Origin: Epinephelus fuscoguttatus
Taxonomy: Eukaryota > Chordata > Actinopteri > Perciformes > Serranidae
Direction: 5' to 3'
DNA: 64,000 nucleotides
Assembly: GCF_011397635.1 (NCBI RefSeq)
Contig: NC_064772.1
Span: 13,531,035-13,595,034, forward strand
Shown here: positions 23,379-35,757 of the stretch, piece by piece
Layout of the letters: each line of letters begins with the position of its first letter
Numbering within the stretch: position 1 is the stretch's first letter
Translations under genes and position numbers: made by a program
The notes under the pieces: generated by a model
What the model was told of the DNA's origin: nothing
The model's database searches: none
What the model saw: the letters and a program-made list of their open reading frames with translations, nothing else

Positions 23379-24457
23379 GGCGGCTAAGCCAAGCCAGATG
23401 TTGGTGTCTGTTGGAATTGGTGGCGTTCACCTCACAGTCTTCTGAGGCGCACACTGCCTGAACTCTGGCTCTGCCCTCATGTCGGGCCAGAAGCTGGTAG
23501 GTCATCTGTTAGTGTTTGGTTTCACTCTGACACTGCTCAGCTAACACATGAAAGCCTGCTCACCTCAGGGAAGAGGTCGCATGCTCGGCTGACAGCAGAA
23601 GAGGTTGCAAGCATTTTTTTTTGCCTCTCTACATGTTGTGTTATTTATCAGTTGACCAGGAGTTTGCCTCTAAGCATGGATTTGTTGGTTTGGAGGTCAA
23701 AAGACATCAAAGTTTAAAGCCTCTCAAATCATTATTTTAATATTAATAATGGATAAACCTGTGATATGAAAGGGGTTGCTGGTGGTGACACACCCTCAGA
23801 GAATATTCACCCAACTTTACAGTTGCCCTCAAGTGTTAGAGCTTCTTGTTTTGGGTTTATGACCCCCAATTTTTTACTGTTCTGATTCACTCTCACCACT
23901 CTCATGCTGTTTCCAAGCAGCTGTTTTCAGTGAAAAAGCTCAGATAAACCCAATGTAAACTACCTGCTCAGCAGCAAACAGCAGACAAACAAATTTGTCA
24001 ACTAGCATTTTAAGCTAGTGCTGCATTTAGTTGCTTAAGAGCCAGAGATCAGGAGCTCTGAAGCTGAGACAAAACATTCAGAAGTCAAATGAGGCACAAT
24101 CAGTCAGACAATCAGACATGTTTAAACATGTTTAAACATGGTTATCCAAACTTATCTAAAGGAGACAACAGAGGTGATGGGCAAAGTGTCTACTCAAACT
24201 GTCTCTTGTACACATCCATCACAGTTTAAAGGCCAACTTTGACCTGCTGTTCTTGCAACTGTGCATGCACACAGATTTAGTGCACAGTGGGGAATAAGGT
24301 GGTTTGGTTTTAGCTCCAACAAAGGACTGTTAACATTCCAGGCAAAGTGTTGGCTTGTTTTACAACTTTATGGCCTGACAAGAATATGTTATTAAAAATT
24401 GTCATTATTTACAATATATGCACAATGCCGCACATCACATCTTGTTTTAACTTGTGT
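22220..24457. other. Intergenic DNA; possible conserved non-coding stretch near 22660-22800
   Basis: No gene is seen. A non-repetitive segment at about 22660-22800 contains several homeodomain-type cores (ATTAATTATC, AATTAATTTCAATC). A (GT)17 microsatellite lies at 23343-23376. Confidence 0.4.
23343..23376. repeat. (GT)17 microsatellite
   Basis: An uninterrupted GT dinucleotide run, the commonest microsatellite type in fish genomes. Confidence 0.95.
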
Positions 24458-24805
24458 GGTGGCATGGTGGTGCAGTAGTTAGCATTGTCACCTCAGCAAG
24501 AAGGTTCCTGGTTTGAACTAGGGGTGGGGGGTTCAAACCCTGAGTTGGGGGAGTCCTTCTGTGTGAAGTTTGCATATTGTAAGCCTAGGTTTTCTCTGGG
24601 TACTCCGGTTTCCTCCCCCCAGTCCAAAGACAGCAGGTTAGGTTAATTGGTGACTCTAAATTGTCAGTAGATGTAAATGTGAGAATGAGTGGTTGTCTCT
24701 CTCTATGTGTCAGCCATGTGATAGTCTGGTGTCCAGGGTGTCAGCTGGGATAGTCTCCAGCCCCTCTATGATCCCTAACAAGATAAGCAAGTTACAGAAA
24801 ATGAA
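24458..24805 (+). mobile_element. tRNA-derived SINE, copy 2
   Basis: Head GGTGGCATGGTGGTGCAGTA with TAGTTAGCATTG (A-box-like) and GGTTTGAACTAG (B-box-like, degraded). The body has CAGGTTAGGTTAATTGGTGA and CTATGTGTCAGCC, and the tail is AGATAAGCAAGTTACAGAAA. More diverged than copies 1 and 3, with an extra G-rich stretch after the B box. No clean target duplication. Confidence 0.75.
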
Positions 24806-25856
24806 TGTATGAACATCTTGCGTGTCAAGAGAGAGGTTGCGCTCCTTAGGATTGCACCTCTAAATCTTGCTAACTATGTGCCCACTGTGCACACTGCGAT
24901 CTTCATTTCAACATGGATGCTGTTAAAGGAAGATTGGCTGAGCAGGTTCACCAGTATAGACATCTGTATGACTCTATTGAGAGACCACAAGGAATTAAAT
25001 GGTCTTAAATTATTGGACAGAAATGGCCACCACGCTGACAAAAGAAGAAGGTTTTTGATGCAAGGTGTTGAAGAGCGTGAGATAGCTGTAAAAGCTAAAA
25101 ATAGTCTCATGAAAAGAGTGGTGACCAGGGGAAACAAAGTGGCTCGGAGGCAAGCGACATCAATGTACTTTCTGCACTGAGCGTCCACAGACACGTACGG
25201 ATTATGTTTTGTAATTTGAGCATGTGCAGTCAGCACACTGTCTGTGTGTAAAGTCCACGCTGTTACGAAAAACTGGGCTCCACGCAGGCATCCCCACAGG
25301 GATCCATGCGGACTCTTGCGTACATGGGTGGATGGCAACATGTATGTCACATGGACCCAGACATGTGACATAGATAGAGACATGTGGACGCATATTGCAT
25401 CTAACAATGTGTTGAGTATAAACACCTATGTGCGTACTTGAGCTGGCTTGCCATTAACTCACATGAGTATAAACAAAGCTGAAGTCATGTCCCCATGTTA
25501 CCAGATCTTAGCAATTATTTTAGTGAGTATAATGTTAACATAACCAAAAGGAGCGATGGCCAAAACTACGATTCTGAAAACTTAGAACTGTTCCGAGCTT
25601 AGTCATTTTTCATACTGAATTTAGCCTAGTTATAAGACGATCGATCTTTTCACCTGCATATCACCAAACTGCTGCTTTGCGTCCACTTTAATGAAATAAA
25701 TGCCGGACTATTAAACTTCTGTAGAAGACTACTTAAGCCGAAGATACTCTGTTGAGCCCACTTCGTTAGTCAAAGTCAGTCGTACTCATTAGCTTCTCTG
25801 ACCTCGCTGTGCACCCTGCCTGCTACCTAAGCATACACTATGTTCTGTTGCAAAGG

Positions 25857-25908
<52 letters not shown>

Positions 25909-28900
25909 ACTCTGCTCAACTTATTGTGGTATATGCAGAGTCATTTGTATGGATGCATTCAGTGAGATAGTTAATCTGTAAGCGCCTGCCGGAGAAAGCA
26001 ATTAACCTCACGGACCACCGGGGAGTTGATATGAGTGAGAGAGCATCTCTCCGCCATTTAAATATACACCAGAGGGACTCGCTCACTCACATTCAGCCAA
26101 CCTATTATTCATCATCAGCGCTTTAAATGGCCTCTTCATGAAGACAGCAAGACAGGCCTCACTCCCTTCTGCATATACATGTGTATGATGCACACACACC
26201 CACACACACAGGTATTTATTTCCTCACCTAGATCCCCATGGCTCTGGAGTTTCGGATTGCCCTTGACGCAGAAATGATTAAGGTCAGCTAAAGAACAAGA
26301 AAATTAAATGCTGCATTCCTGGTGATCAGGGAATTTACCAGACACCAGAGAGAACTATGCAGAGCCCCTGCCAAGTCTGGGAAAGGGAGATACAGCATGT
26401 CCAGCATGATTATTTTCAGTGCCAGCACACGCAGGTCTCAGCTTTCCAAAATATCCTATAGAAAGTTTGGCTCATGCTACACTATCAAAGAGTCTCTTCA
26501 TACAGTATTTCTTTATAGACTTCTCTCTGTTCAGTGAAATAGAAAATCTCTCTCAGCTTGGTGGTCAACTTTTTGTCAGACAGAGAAACTTTTTCATAGG
26601 CTGTTCAATATGAATCCTACTTTTATGTTTGTGGCCACTGACCTGCCAGCTCGTTCCCTCATGCATCAGTAACCTCTCTAATGAGGAGAAAAACACCGGC
26701 ACAGATGGACGAAGGAGGGAAGGAGATTGCGACAGAGAAGTGGATGCGCAAGAAAGGGAGGATGACGGAGAACAACCAGCTACTGAGAACCTAGAGATAT
26801 GGATGCAGGAGTATTGCACTCACTCTCAGACACATCTGCGTAAGACAAACTTCTCTCAGCATTTGAGACAATGAATCACATTCTAACTACACTAGCGGCT
26901 TGGCTCTACGGATGCCAATGTCTGTAGGTCGAGATCCATTGTGAAATATCTCAATTACTATTTTACAGATTGCCATTAAATGTTAATTCATTCATTCATG
27001 GTTCCCTGAGGATGTATCGCAATGACTTTGGTGGTTCCCTGACCTTTTCCTTAGCTCCACCATGAGGTTCACAGTGTAGTTTTGAGTAAATTGCCTGTTG
27101 GTTGGACTGCCATGAAATTTGGTGCTGACATCGATGTTCCCCTCAGGATGAATCGTTATATCTTTGGTGCTCCCCAACTCTTCATCTAGCACCAATGTTG
27201 GGTGTAGATTTCATTTGGGGGACACATATTAAACAGGGTTTTGGGTCTTCTGCCAGGAAATTTTGAGAGTCAAAGATATCATTTCCTGTCTTGTGATGAA
27301 TTTTTAGGTACCATGTGTGCTTTTTCTGCATCAGTTTATGGTGTAAATATCATTAAAGTTGTCAAAATAAAACTACTTTCATTGTTTTATTTGGTGGGGG
27401 GACAAATGCATACGTTCTAAATATTAAGGAACAATTTGTCCAATACTCTGGTTTCTGACCGAATACCTGCAAAACTGATGACATCCTCATCCACCTCTGT
27501 TGTACTTTGTGTTTAGTGCTAATTAGCACACGTTAGCGTGCTAAAGCTAAAACAAGTAAGTAGAATCTAAAATGGAGCTTTTTAGCATGCAGCAAAGTCA
27601 AGTGTACTAGTTATGCCAATTGTCATTACTTATGTTTCGTGGTCATTCATGAATTTAACATTCAGGATCATTAAAGTCATCTGGCCTCACACACCTGAGT
27701 TAACCAGAGTTTGAAAAAAAATGCCACTTCTTAAATAGTGACACTTTTTTTTGTGTGCTGTGACCTGCAGCTCCAACGCTCACTCTATCAGTTAGTTGAT
27801 TGGTCCGTCCACAAAAAAAAATCCCCACCCTCTGGGGGTCACAGTTTTTGCCTTAGGAGTCAAATATTTGACCTGAAGGTCAGATGTGTGTTTGTGGCTA
27901 AAGTGCCAAAGGTGATTTGCCCGAGAATTTATGGAAAGACTGGTCAAATGCCAATAGACAGCTGATTAACAGTTCATGCAAACTGGCAAAACGGGGTAAG
28001 GGATGGATGGTGGATGCATGAGCGTATGTGGTCACAACAGATTTGTGCTTGTTATATTGACATTTTGAAATCATTTGACTGTTATAAGGAAAATAAGCCA
28101 CTGCATACAGAAAGACATCTGTTCCAACTCCAAGGAGAAATTTTAAAAGCTCTAAGGTCACAGTGTCTGCCTCCTTTGTGAGGATGTCTGTTTATTCTGC
28201 TGCTCTGTCCGTCACTTCAGATACATTTCCACTTGGTCAGACCCATTTAGTGTAATTCTTTACCTGTCCACTAGATGCCCTCACACTTTTCTTCTTTTTT
28301 TCCATATCATGCCACGCTCATCTCCTCACCTGCACCTCATTCCCTCATCAGCCACTCACCATATATATACTACCAGCCCTGAGCCAGGTTGACTAATGCC
28401 TTCTGTTTGTCTGACCTGCCTATTTTGGACCTTACTGTCTGTTCTCTGGATTTTGGACCACCACTCTGGTTTTGACCCTTGCATGCCTCGAGGTCCTGTA
28501 ATCCTTTACAACTAATTTATTTGTTAATAAATCATTGAACTGCACTAGCTCTGACCCTGCCATCTGCATTTGGATGTCCTTACACTTGGAGCAAACATCA
28601 TCTGGAGTCTCACCAGCTGAGTGATGTAGCTTTTTGACTTGAAAACAAAGTCTCAAAATGACACCGTTCAGTTTCCCGTCTGAAGAAATAAATCCAACCA
28701 CTTCATGCAAATGGTTTCAAGGTTTTGAAACAGAAAGATGAAAAGATGGTTTTGAATATGGCCAGACTTAGAGGAGATGTTATTAAATCAGCGATTGTTG
28801 GCCTTTAGAACAAACTGGTGTAAGTGGTTTTTAGCAGCGCACTGTAACTCCAAAATTAAGACATTTCAAATGCTCAGTGGATTTGATTTCCGTATTTAAA

Positions 28901-31172
28901 CAACTTAATATGATTAATTATCAAAAGAAACCAAAAAGTTGGATAAAAACTACAGTGACCTCATTACAAACTTCCCTCGCACTCCATAAATCCACCGTTG
29001 AGTACCAGTCTAACACACTGCAGAGGATTGCAGCATCAAACCTGACCACATGGTCTAAACATTTCCCTGTAGACAAGAGGAGGCCTTGGCTCTTACAGTA
29101 ACATCCGCTTCTGATTAAAGCAAGCTTGTCTCCGGCTTTGTCCTTTTCAAGTCAACATCGGAGCAGACTGGGGCCAGGTTTGGTTTAGGAGGGTGTTGAC
29201 CTCGCCCGGAAATCACTGTGACTGATGTGTCTATTAACATGACACCATGTTGCATTTTTTTCAGCACGCAGGAACGAGTTATGCAGATGCACAGAGTATT
29301 AAATCAAATACTTTCTGATCATAAAAATAAGTAATTTTAGACGTTTTTGATAGTTAGCTGTGGAAACAGTTGTGTTTTGGGGCTCATCAGAGATTTGTGT
29401 TGTGTTAGAGTAACTTCCTCACATACCACTGACTGTTACAGTGAACTCCAAACACAAAAAGCCTCAGAAAGCAAATAAACTCATAACAGATGCAATGCGG
29501 CGATGAATGATGTCTCTCTGTTTTACCGCAGATACGCTGGCATGCACGTCTGCAGCTCATCAAACTGCATGGCACCTCTTGTGTTTTTACCTCATAGCAT
29601 TTATTTATGTAAAGTCTGAATTCTTTGGTTGATTAATTTATCATGACAGACGCGACCTTTGCCAAACTCTTTGTTTTATATGTATGAGATGAAAGTGGAA
29701 TAAGTATGCAACTCATTTAAAGCTGCTATAATCAACGTATAAACATTTTATAGACAATGGATCACATGACTGATTGTATTTGAGAGGGGTTGACTGAGGT
29801 GGTACACCTGTAGAGAGAATCATCACCTGACTTTGCATGAGCGACTTTTAGCTCATTGTTTTGGTTGTCCTTCTGGTTTCAACTATCCTTAAATGACCAA
29901 AACAAAACATTTATTTATAGGTTGAAGTATTTAAATGATCTATGGGTTTGACTTAAACTGATTAAAGGCATACTATGCAGAATTTTCCTAAAAACAACAA
30001 CAACAATGTAATCATGCAAAAGTAATCCCTCCCAGTTATCACTTATGACCCACTCACTTCTGGCAACTCAGGACGTTTTTCGGGTGTGTAGCCCTCAGCT
30101 ATAAATAGCACTTCAGTAAGGTCGTAACATTATAAAAAGGTAGCGATCCATTAGCAGTAGCATGCATCTAAGAGGAAGCTACAAAAATCATGGACACAGC
30201 CCTAAAAAACGCAAACATAATCAGGCAGAGCACCAAGTACACAAAGCTCGCTCCAAAACAAGAGTGATTGTGGGATTGGCTGGACCCCTAAAGTCCAGTG
30301 AATGGGCCCTCCCTAAATCTTCTTTTACTTGACTTTTACTTTTGTTCTTATGTGTCTTAGGAGGGTATCAAAGCATTTGCGTACTCTTCACTAAGGTTGT
30401 GTACAAAAGGAAAATATAAGGCTCATACAATTTTCAGGAGAGGCTTTTTTTTTATTATTTTGAAACAGGATGCATTTTACTAAAGCAAAAATAAACTCAG
30501 TGTTTATTTTTGCTAGATTTGTGGATAATGGTGAATATTTTGCTTCTAAATAAAATGTTTTTATCATTGCTTATATTTAGGATGAACGTGAGTTCTGCTG
30601 GCCCCCAGAAAGCTTTCCCCCCTTATTTGCGGCCCTGATTGACTTTCACTTCCACTGCCAAGCACTGGGGGAGAGGATAGTTTTCCTTTACACTGTTTTC
30701 AGTAACAGCCAGTTCCTGCATAGCATTTTAAAGCTGCATTAATTTCTTTACTTCTTTGGCGAGTTTGGGGCAGCAAAACACACACAGTACTGCCTACTGA
30801 TGGTAAATAGGCTAATGTGTTACCAATAATTTGCTTTTTACACATCCAGCAGACACACAACGACATTAACATTCAATTGTAGTCAAGCCTTTGATGTTTT
30901 TCGTAAGCACATCCACAATTTGAGCTGAGATCCAGTGAAGGTAATTACTGATGAACAATCTTGATTTCTGTAATGTGTAGTTTGCTTGGCTGCTGGTGAA
31001 TGTTCCTAACTGAGGGAAGTGAGCTGGACGTGATAAAGTGGCAGCCATGATAAGAGCGGTATGAATTTTCTAAATGCTAAGGGAAGGCGCTTCAATGCCA
31101 AACTTTTCTGTGGAGTCAACTGTTTTCTAAGACTATATAATGTATATTATGGATGACATTTTTGCTTTTAAT
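24806..31172. other. Intergenic DNA with scattered repeat fragments
   Basis: No convincing gene. It holds a (CA)n microsatellite (25861-25907), a non-repetitive stretch at about 25975-26170 that may be conserved non-coding DNA, and a segment at about 26930-27190 with CCCTCAGGATGAAT and GCCATGAAATTTGG, typical of a dispersed fish repeat related to 53689-53950 and 60630-60840. Overlapping open frames on both strands at 24809-25425 resemble no protein I know. Confidence 0.45.
25861..25907. repeat. (CA)23 microsatellite
   Basis: An uninterrupted CA dinucleotide run in intergenic DNA. Confidence 0.95.
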
Positions 31173-31184
31173 TGTTTGTATTGT
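31173..31184. repeat. SINE copy 3 target-site duplication, left
   Basis: TGTTTGTATTGT, identical to 31535-31546. Confidence 0.85.
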
Positions 31185-31534
31185 GGGCGGCATGGTGGTG
31201 TGGTAGTTAGCACTGTCGCCTCACAGCAAGAGGGGTCCTGGTTCAATCCCAGGAGGGAGCCCTTCTGTGCGGAGCTTGCATGTTCTCCCTGTGTCAGCGT
31301 GGGTTTTCTCCAGGTACTCCGGCTTCCTCCCACAGCCCAAAGACATGCAGGTTAGGTTAATTGGTGACTCTAAATTGTCCGTAGGTGTGAATGGTTGTCT
31401 GTCTCTATGTGTCAGCCCTGTGATAGTCTGGCGACCTGTCCAGGGCGTACCCCGCCTCTCACTCAATGTCAGCTGGGATAGGCTCCAGCGCCCACCGAGA
31501 CCCTCAAGAGGATAAGCAGTTACGTGTGTTACGA
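31185..31534 (+). mobile_element. tRNA-derived SINE, copy 3, with intact target duplication
   Basis: The best preserved copy. Head GGGCGGCATGGTGGTGTGG, A-box-like TAGTTAGCACTG, B-box-like GGTTCAATCCC, body CAAAGACATGCAGGTTAGG, GATAGTCTGGCGACCTGTCC and GGGATAGGCTCCAGC, tail GGATAAGCAGTTACG. A perfect 12-bp direct repeat flanks it (31173-31184 and 31535-31546), showing retroposition. The GGATAAGC tail resembles that of fish RTE/Rex3 LINEs, which may supply its reverse transcriptase (inference). Confidence 0.82.
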
Positions 31535-31546
31535 TGTTTGTATTGT
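31535..31546. repeat. SINE copy 3 target-site duplication, right
   Basis: TGTTTGTATTGT, identical to 31173-31184. Confidence 0.85.
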
Positions 31547-33771
31547 AGCCTACTGATAATATTTTCCTGTTCAGGGACCACAGATGCAGATTAGCTAACT
31601 CAGTTGTGTTGTGCATGGCCCCTGTTAGATAAACTAATCAACAAATCTAACTAAATCCCTGTCAATAACACCTACCATCGCATAATCATATAGCCTAATG
31701 TTAGTGCTAAGTCTAATTCTCTTAGCACCGCTGCTGCCTTTTCCCAAGTCTTTATGAATTCTTCTTCACATCTTTCCTTGACCTCATAGCGTTTTCCAAG
31801 TGTGTAGGAAAAGATATAAGCTGTAATTTTTGTGACTATGCCACCGCTGCTCTTGTCTCTGTGGATGATGTCTTCTCTTGCTCGTCTGGGTTTGATGTGT
31901 CTTGCTGGGGCAAGTAGTTTCTAATTTGCGATGCTGATCTCCATGTCTGTCTCCAGGTCTGCTAGTGGTTACTGAACCGTTGGTGGTTACAAGAAAGTGG
32001 GTAAAAAAAAAAGTAGCTCAAAACCTAAACTTTGTCTTTCAGTGTCTGAATGCTGCCATGATGGATTCCACCTCCGTGCATCAGGTCTCACAACAATCAC
32101 TGCGCCTCTCCCAGCGTCCCAGAGGTTCTGGCCACTTGATGAATTTAAGTCCATACCCTCCTTTCAGCTCTAGCCTGCGCTCATTCCAAGAGAAAGTATC
32201 TGGTTCTTTAGCCGCTAGACGTTTGACTTTGCAGCTTCACCAGCTAATCTCTGATTTTGTCTGTCTGCCATTTGGTGCTAGGTGAGTAGCATAAAGTGAG
32301 CTTATCTGAGCTTTTATTGCTGGAAAGCGCTGTCAGGAGTGGATTTTGTCAGTCATACAACCAAAACTGAACTACAGAAGTCTAAATAAAAGGCTAAGAG
32401 GCCAGGGGACTGCAAAGTTAGGTGATAGCTCTCTGTGGTTAGCCCTTTCACTTTACATCTGGTCATTTGATCCAGTGTTAATATTGATTAGAGGAGCTTT
32501 AAAGACGGAGTTTTAAATATACACACACCCCTCCTTAGTTTTTTTTCTCTTTCCTGTTCTGTTTCTCTGTCCCCGTTTCTCTCTCTCTGATGTCTCTGAA
32601 ACTCTTCATGTGCTGTGGGTCTCATTTGATCTACAGCGTCAGACATCTGGAGCACTGCTCCACTAAAACACCTGTTTTCAATTCAGGCAACCGACAGAAA
32701 CATTTGATTGTTTCTCACAACCAGACCTTTTTTCCCCCTGCTCACTCTCTCTCTCATTGACTCACAGCCTATTTGTTATGTTTAAGCTAAAGAACAGCTC
32801 TCCTATAGGTAATAGATGGAAGAATAATTTAAACTTGATTAAGACCAATTGAGAAGAAAATACAGAGTATGATTTTCCAGGTATTATGTCTGCAATTTTG
32901 GCACCTACAGTTGTTGAATAGGGTTGCTTTCAAATAGGTTCAGTATGTTTGAGATTAAATGGAATGAGTAATGTCTGAATGTTAAACTTTTACCCTTTAA
33001 CTTAATGGAAAATAATATAAGTGCACTTTAAAATCAATGTCAAGATATTGAAATTGAGGCCATGTGAGATTTTAAATGATGTGGCCCAACAGGAATGCTT
33101 TATATTATGTTAAATTAAATACATACTCTGTAATCATCCGACAACATTGTGAAATATCTTTCATCTCTGATTGTGGATTAAAAAGCTTTGAGTGAAATTT
33201 ATTTTCTGGCAAAATAAATGTACATTTTATTTGGTGTTGAACAAGTATGCATGCATTGACATGTGCAGGGAGCCAAACCAAAAAACAAAAAAAAAATCAC
33301 TTAACATAATGAAGTGAGAATAAAGCTGAAAAATTTCAGTGGCGGCTTCGCTGCCAACTCCCTGAAACACTTAATTATGCCTAATTGTTTAGAGGACAGA
33401 ACACACACAGAGGCAATTAGGAACGATATGCATGAGCAACTCTACACAGGGAAACAGCATTTAGGCAAAAGAATAACAAAGTATGATGTTTGCACATTCC
33501 ATAATGCTGTGTTAAACTGTACGTGGGCAAATAAACGTATGATCGAGGCTATCACTGCATGTTTTTGAATATCAACACTGCCTACTCAGCGCTTTACCAT
33601 AAGCACGACATATTCTTAACATATTCTTATATCTTTCTCATGTCTGCATCCTATAGTGTAAATACAAAAGTCCTGTTTATAAAAGGCAAATAAATATCAT
33701 CAAAAACATCAAATACCAACTCCTGCTTTTACTACGTAGCATTTGTGTATACTCATTCCTCAGAGCACTGA
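31547..33771. other. Intergenic DNA, no gene seen
   Basis: AT-rich with a pyrimidine-rich stretch at about 32540-32600. The short open frames here show no codon pattern, domain or splice context that would support a gene. Confidence 0.45.
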
Positions 33772-33873
33772 AGGGATAGTTTGACATTTTGGGAAATGCA
33801 TGCATTCTATTTGTTTGATAAGAAGACTGATACCACTCATATGTTGGAGACTGTTATCAATATTCTCATTTAA

Positions 33874-35159
33874 AGGAATATTTCACCCCCCAAATGACTA
33901 TTTGGATATCAGTTACTCACCCCATGTTATGTTGAATTTATGAAGAAAGGTTTGTTTTTCCCGTATGCCTCTACAGTGAACGAAGAATCCAAAAACTGAC
34001 GAAATCTTGATGAACTGAAAGCATAGGGGACCACTTTTTAAAACAGCAAAACTATATGAAAACATTCATTTACAAACTCTCACACAACTCATGCAGAATA
34101 ATCCAAGTCTCATTCATTCCAGTCGTATGCTCAGTACTTCTCAGACAGACCGCCCTGTCTGAAGGGGAGCTGAACAGAAAATAAAACTTAAGCCATTTTC
34201 TCCTATGAACCGCAGGCAATGTCTGGAGAATAAAGTCTGGACATTGTATTTCACACATGTAGCATACAACAGCAGACTGGCTGTGTCAGAAGTGTTCTCA
34301 CCTCTTGTTTTCTGATTTCGGCCTGATCCCTGATGATCCCTCTTCTTTACACTTGTTTGTTTTCTTCTGATTTTGCCTCAACTTCATGATAGAAACATCA
34401 TCAATATACCCACTTGCTCGCAGTGAATTTTCAAGACAATTACTTGCTCTATTTAAACACGAGCTCAGTTGGAAATTACACAGACTTTGTACTAGGGAGC
34501 TGGCAGGGTGAAGTCTGGTTGAGGTCCAATCCGACATTTGTGTTTTCACATACAGGTCCTCTGAGTAATGTCTAGATAACTTCAGGTTTGCAGTACATGT
34601 GTATAAGAGGCTTTATCTATGCTCTCTTCAAAGCCACACTCCATTTCCAAAAACAGTAATTTTACCTTGCTGAACACAGGAGCTGCTGATCTACCACTGC
34701 CTCGATCAGTTAGTTAGTTTGTGTTATTGTCTGACTTTAGTTTTCTTCAGATTCATTTAAGTCACACATAACACAAACTAACTGATCGAGGCAGTGGTAG
34801 ACCAGCAGCTCCTGTGTTCAGCGAGGTAAAATTGCTGTTTTCATCAATGCAGTCTGGCTTTAAAGAGAGCATATAAGTTTTATTTTTAGTTCAGTTCCCC
34901 ATCAGAACATACAACTGGATAAATGAGACTTGGATTATGCTGCATGATTTGTGTGAGAGTTTGTAAACGGATGTTTTGATATAGCTTTGCTGTTGTGAAA
35001 TATGCCCCCCGTGACTTCAATTCATCAGGGCTTTTTTTCTGTTTTTGGAATCTTCTTTCACCAGAGGCATGCAAGAATAACAAAGTTTTCCTCAAGAATT
35101 TAACATGACCTGGGGTGAGTAATTTATATACAGATGGTCATTTGGGGGTTAAATATTCT
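33874..35159. mobile_element. Large palindromic TTAA element (AGGAATATTTCACC ends)
   Basis: TTAA flanks both sides (33870-33873 and 35160-35163). The left end AGGAATATTTCACCCCCC is mirrored by the right end, whose reverse complement is AGAATATTTAACCCCC. The arms pair up to a short loop of about 40 bases at 34727-34767, with CTGCCTCGATCAGTTAGTTA against TAACTGATCGAGGCAG. The left arm is longer because of about 430 extra bases at 34191-34617. Such a long foldback could form a cruciform or hairpin. Non-coding. Confidence 0.72.
34191..34617. mobile_element. Unidentified insertion in one arm of the palindromic element
   Basis: The right arm reads continuously through the site (GCATATAAGTTTTATTTT at about 34869). 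In the left arm the same text is split after AATAAAACTTA (ends 34190) and resumes at ATGCTCTC (about 34619). The insert starts AAGCC and ends GGCTTT, possibly a very short inverted end. It has no coding capacity and its class is unknown. Confidence 0.5.
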
Positions 35160-35346
35160 TTAAACTCTTCCAGAAAGCAAATAAGCATATCTCCCAAAAT
35201 GTTAAACTACTGTGCTAAATGCCTAACGATACGATACAAAAAGGTTTGTTACATACAGTACGTGAGTTAAATATGTGCAGGAATGTAAGGATATACATAT
35301 TTAACGACTCATACAAAAGTAGGCATGCCGATGTGTGTGTACACAC

Positions 35347-35374
<28 letters not shown>
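35347..35374. repeat. (ACAT)7 microsatellite
   Basis: Seven ACAT units embedded in a wider CA-rich tract (35336-35445). Confidence 0.9.
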
Positions 35375-35377
<3 letters not shown>

Positions 35378-35698
35378 AAAGCACCACTGCACATGCATGT
35401 ACACACACTCATACACACTGTACAGACACACACACACAAACACATCCCATGAAGAATTGGTCACTGCTCAACCAGCCGAAGTACTTCAAGCAAAAGCAGT
35501 ACTTACAGTATGTTAATCATACCCAACAGAGATTTCACAATAAAAGTCTAAAAACGTAAGGAAATGTACATTTAAAAACAATAATATGACAAAATATGTG
35601 TAATAGATGAATAACATTGTTTTTCATCTACTTGTATTCTCTCTTAATTTGGTAAATTGTTGAATCTGCTCTGCAATTCAATATTGTGCAAAACTGTC

Positions 35699-35716
35699 TT
35701 TTTTTTTTTTTTTTTT
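35699..35716 (-). other. T18 run just past the stop of the minus-strand gene (A18 in sense)
   Basis: In the sense of the minus-strand gene this is an A18 run starting 42 bases after the TGA. An AATACA (plus-strand TGTATT, about 35725) precedes it by some ten bases. It could be the natural mRNA end, or a genomic A-run that would misprime oligo-dT cDNA. The nearest canonical signal further on (TTTATT on the plus strand) is at 34878-34883. Confidence 0.4.
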
Positions 35717-35757
35717 AACAAAATGTATTAATGACAAAGACTTAATCTGTTCTTGGA

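Larger units (their letters stand above)
33772..35214. mobile_element. MITE (AGGGATAGTTTGACATTTTG ends) split by a later insertion
   Basis: The left part (33772-33869) begins AGGGATAGTTTGACATTTTG. The right part (35164-35214) carries the inverse, ending ATATCTCCCAAAATGTTAAA and beyond. Between them sits the separate TTAA element 33874-35159. The family is recognisable again at 47866-48235 and 63545-63670 by GTTAGCTTAGC and GGAAACAGGG text. Non-coding. Confidence 0.6.

Noticed and set aside
35336..35445. CRISPR-like regular repeat
   Set aside because: It is an ordinary CA/ACAT microsatellite without spacers, in a vertebrate genome.
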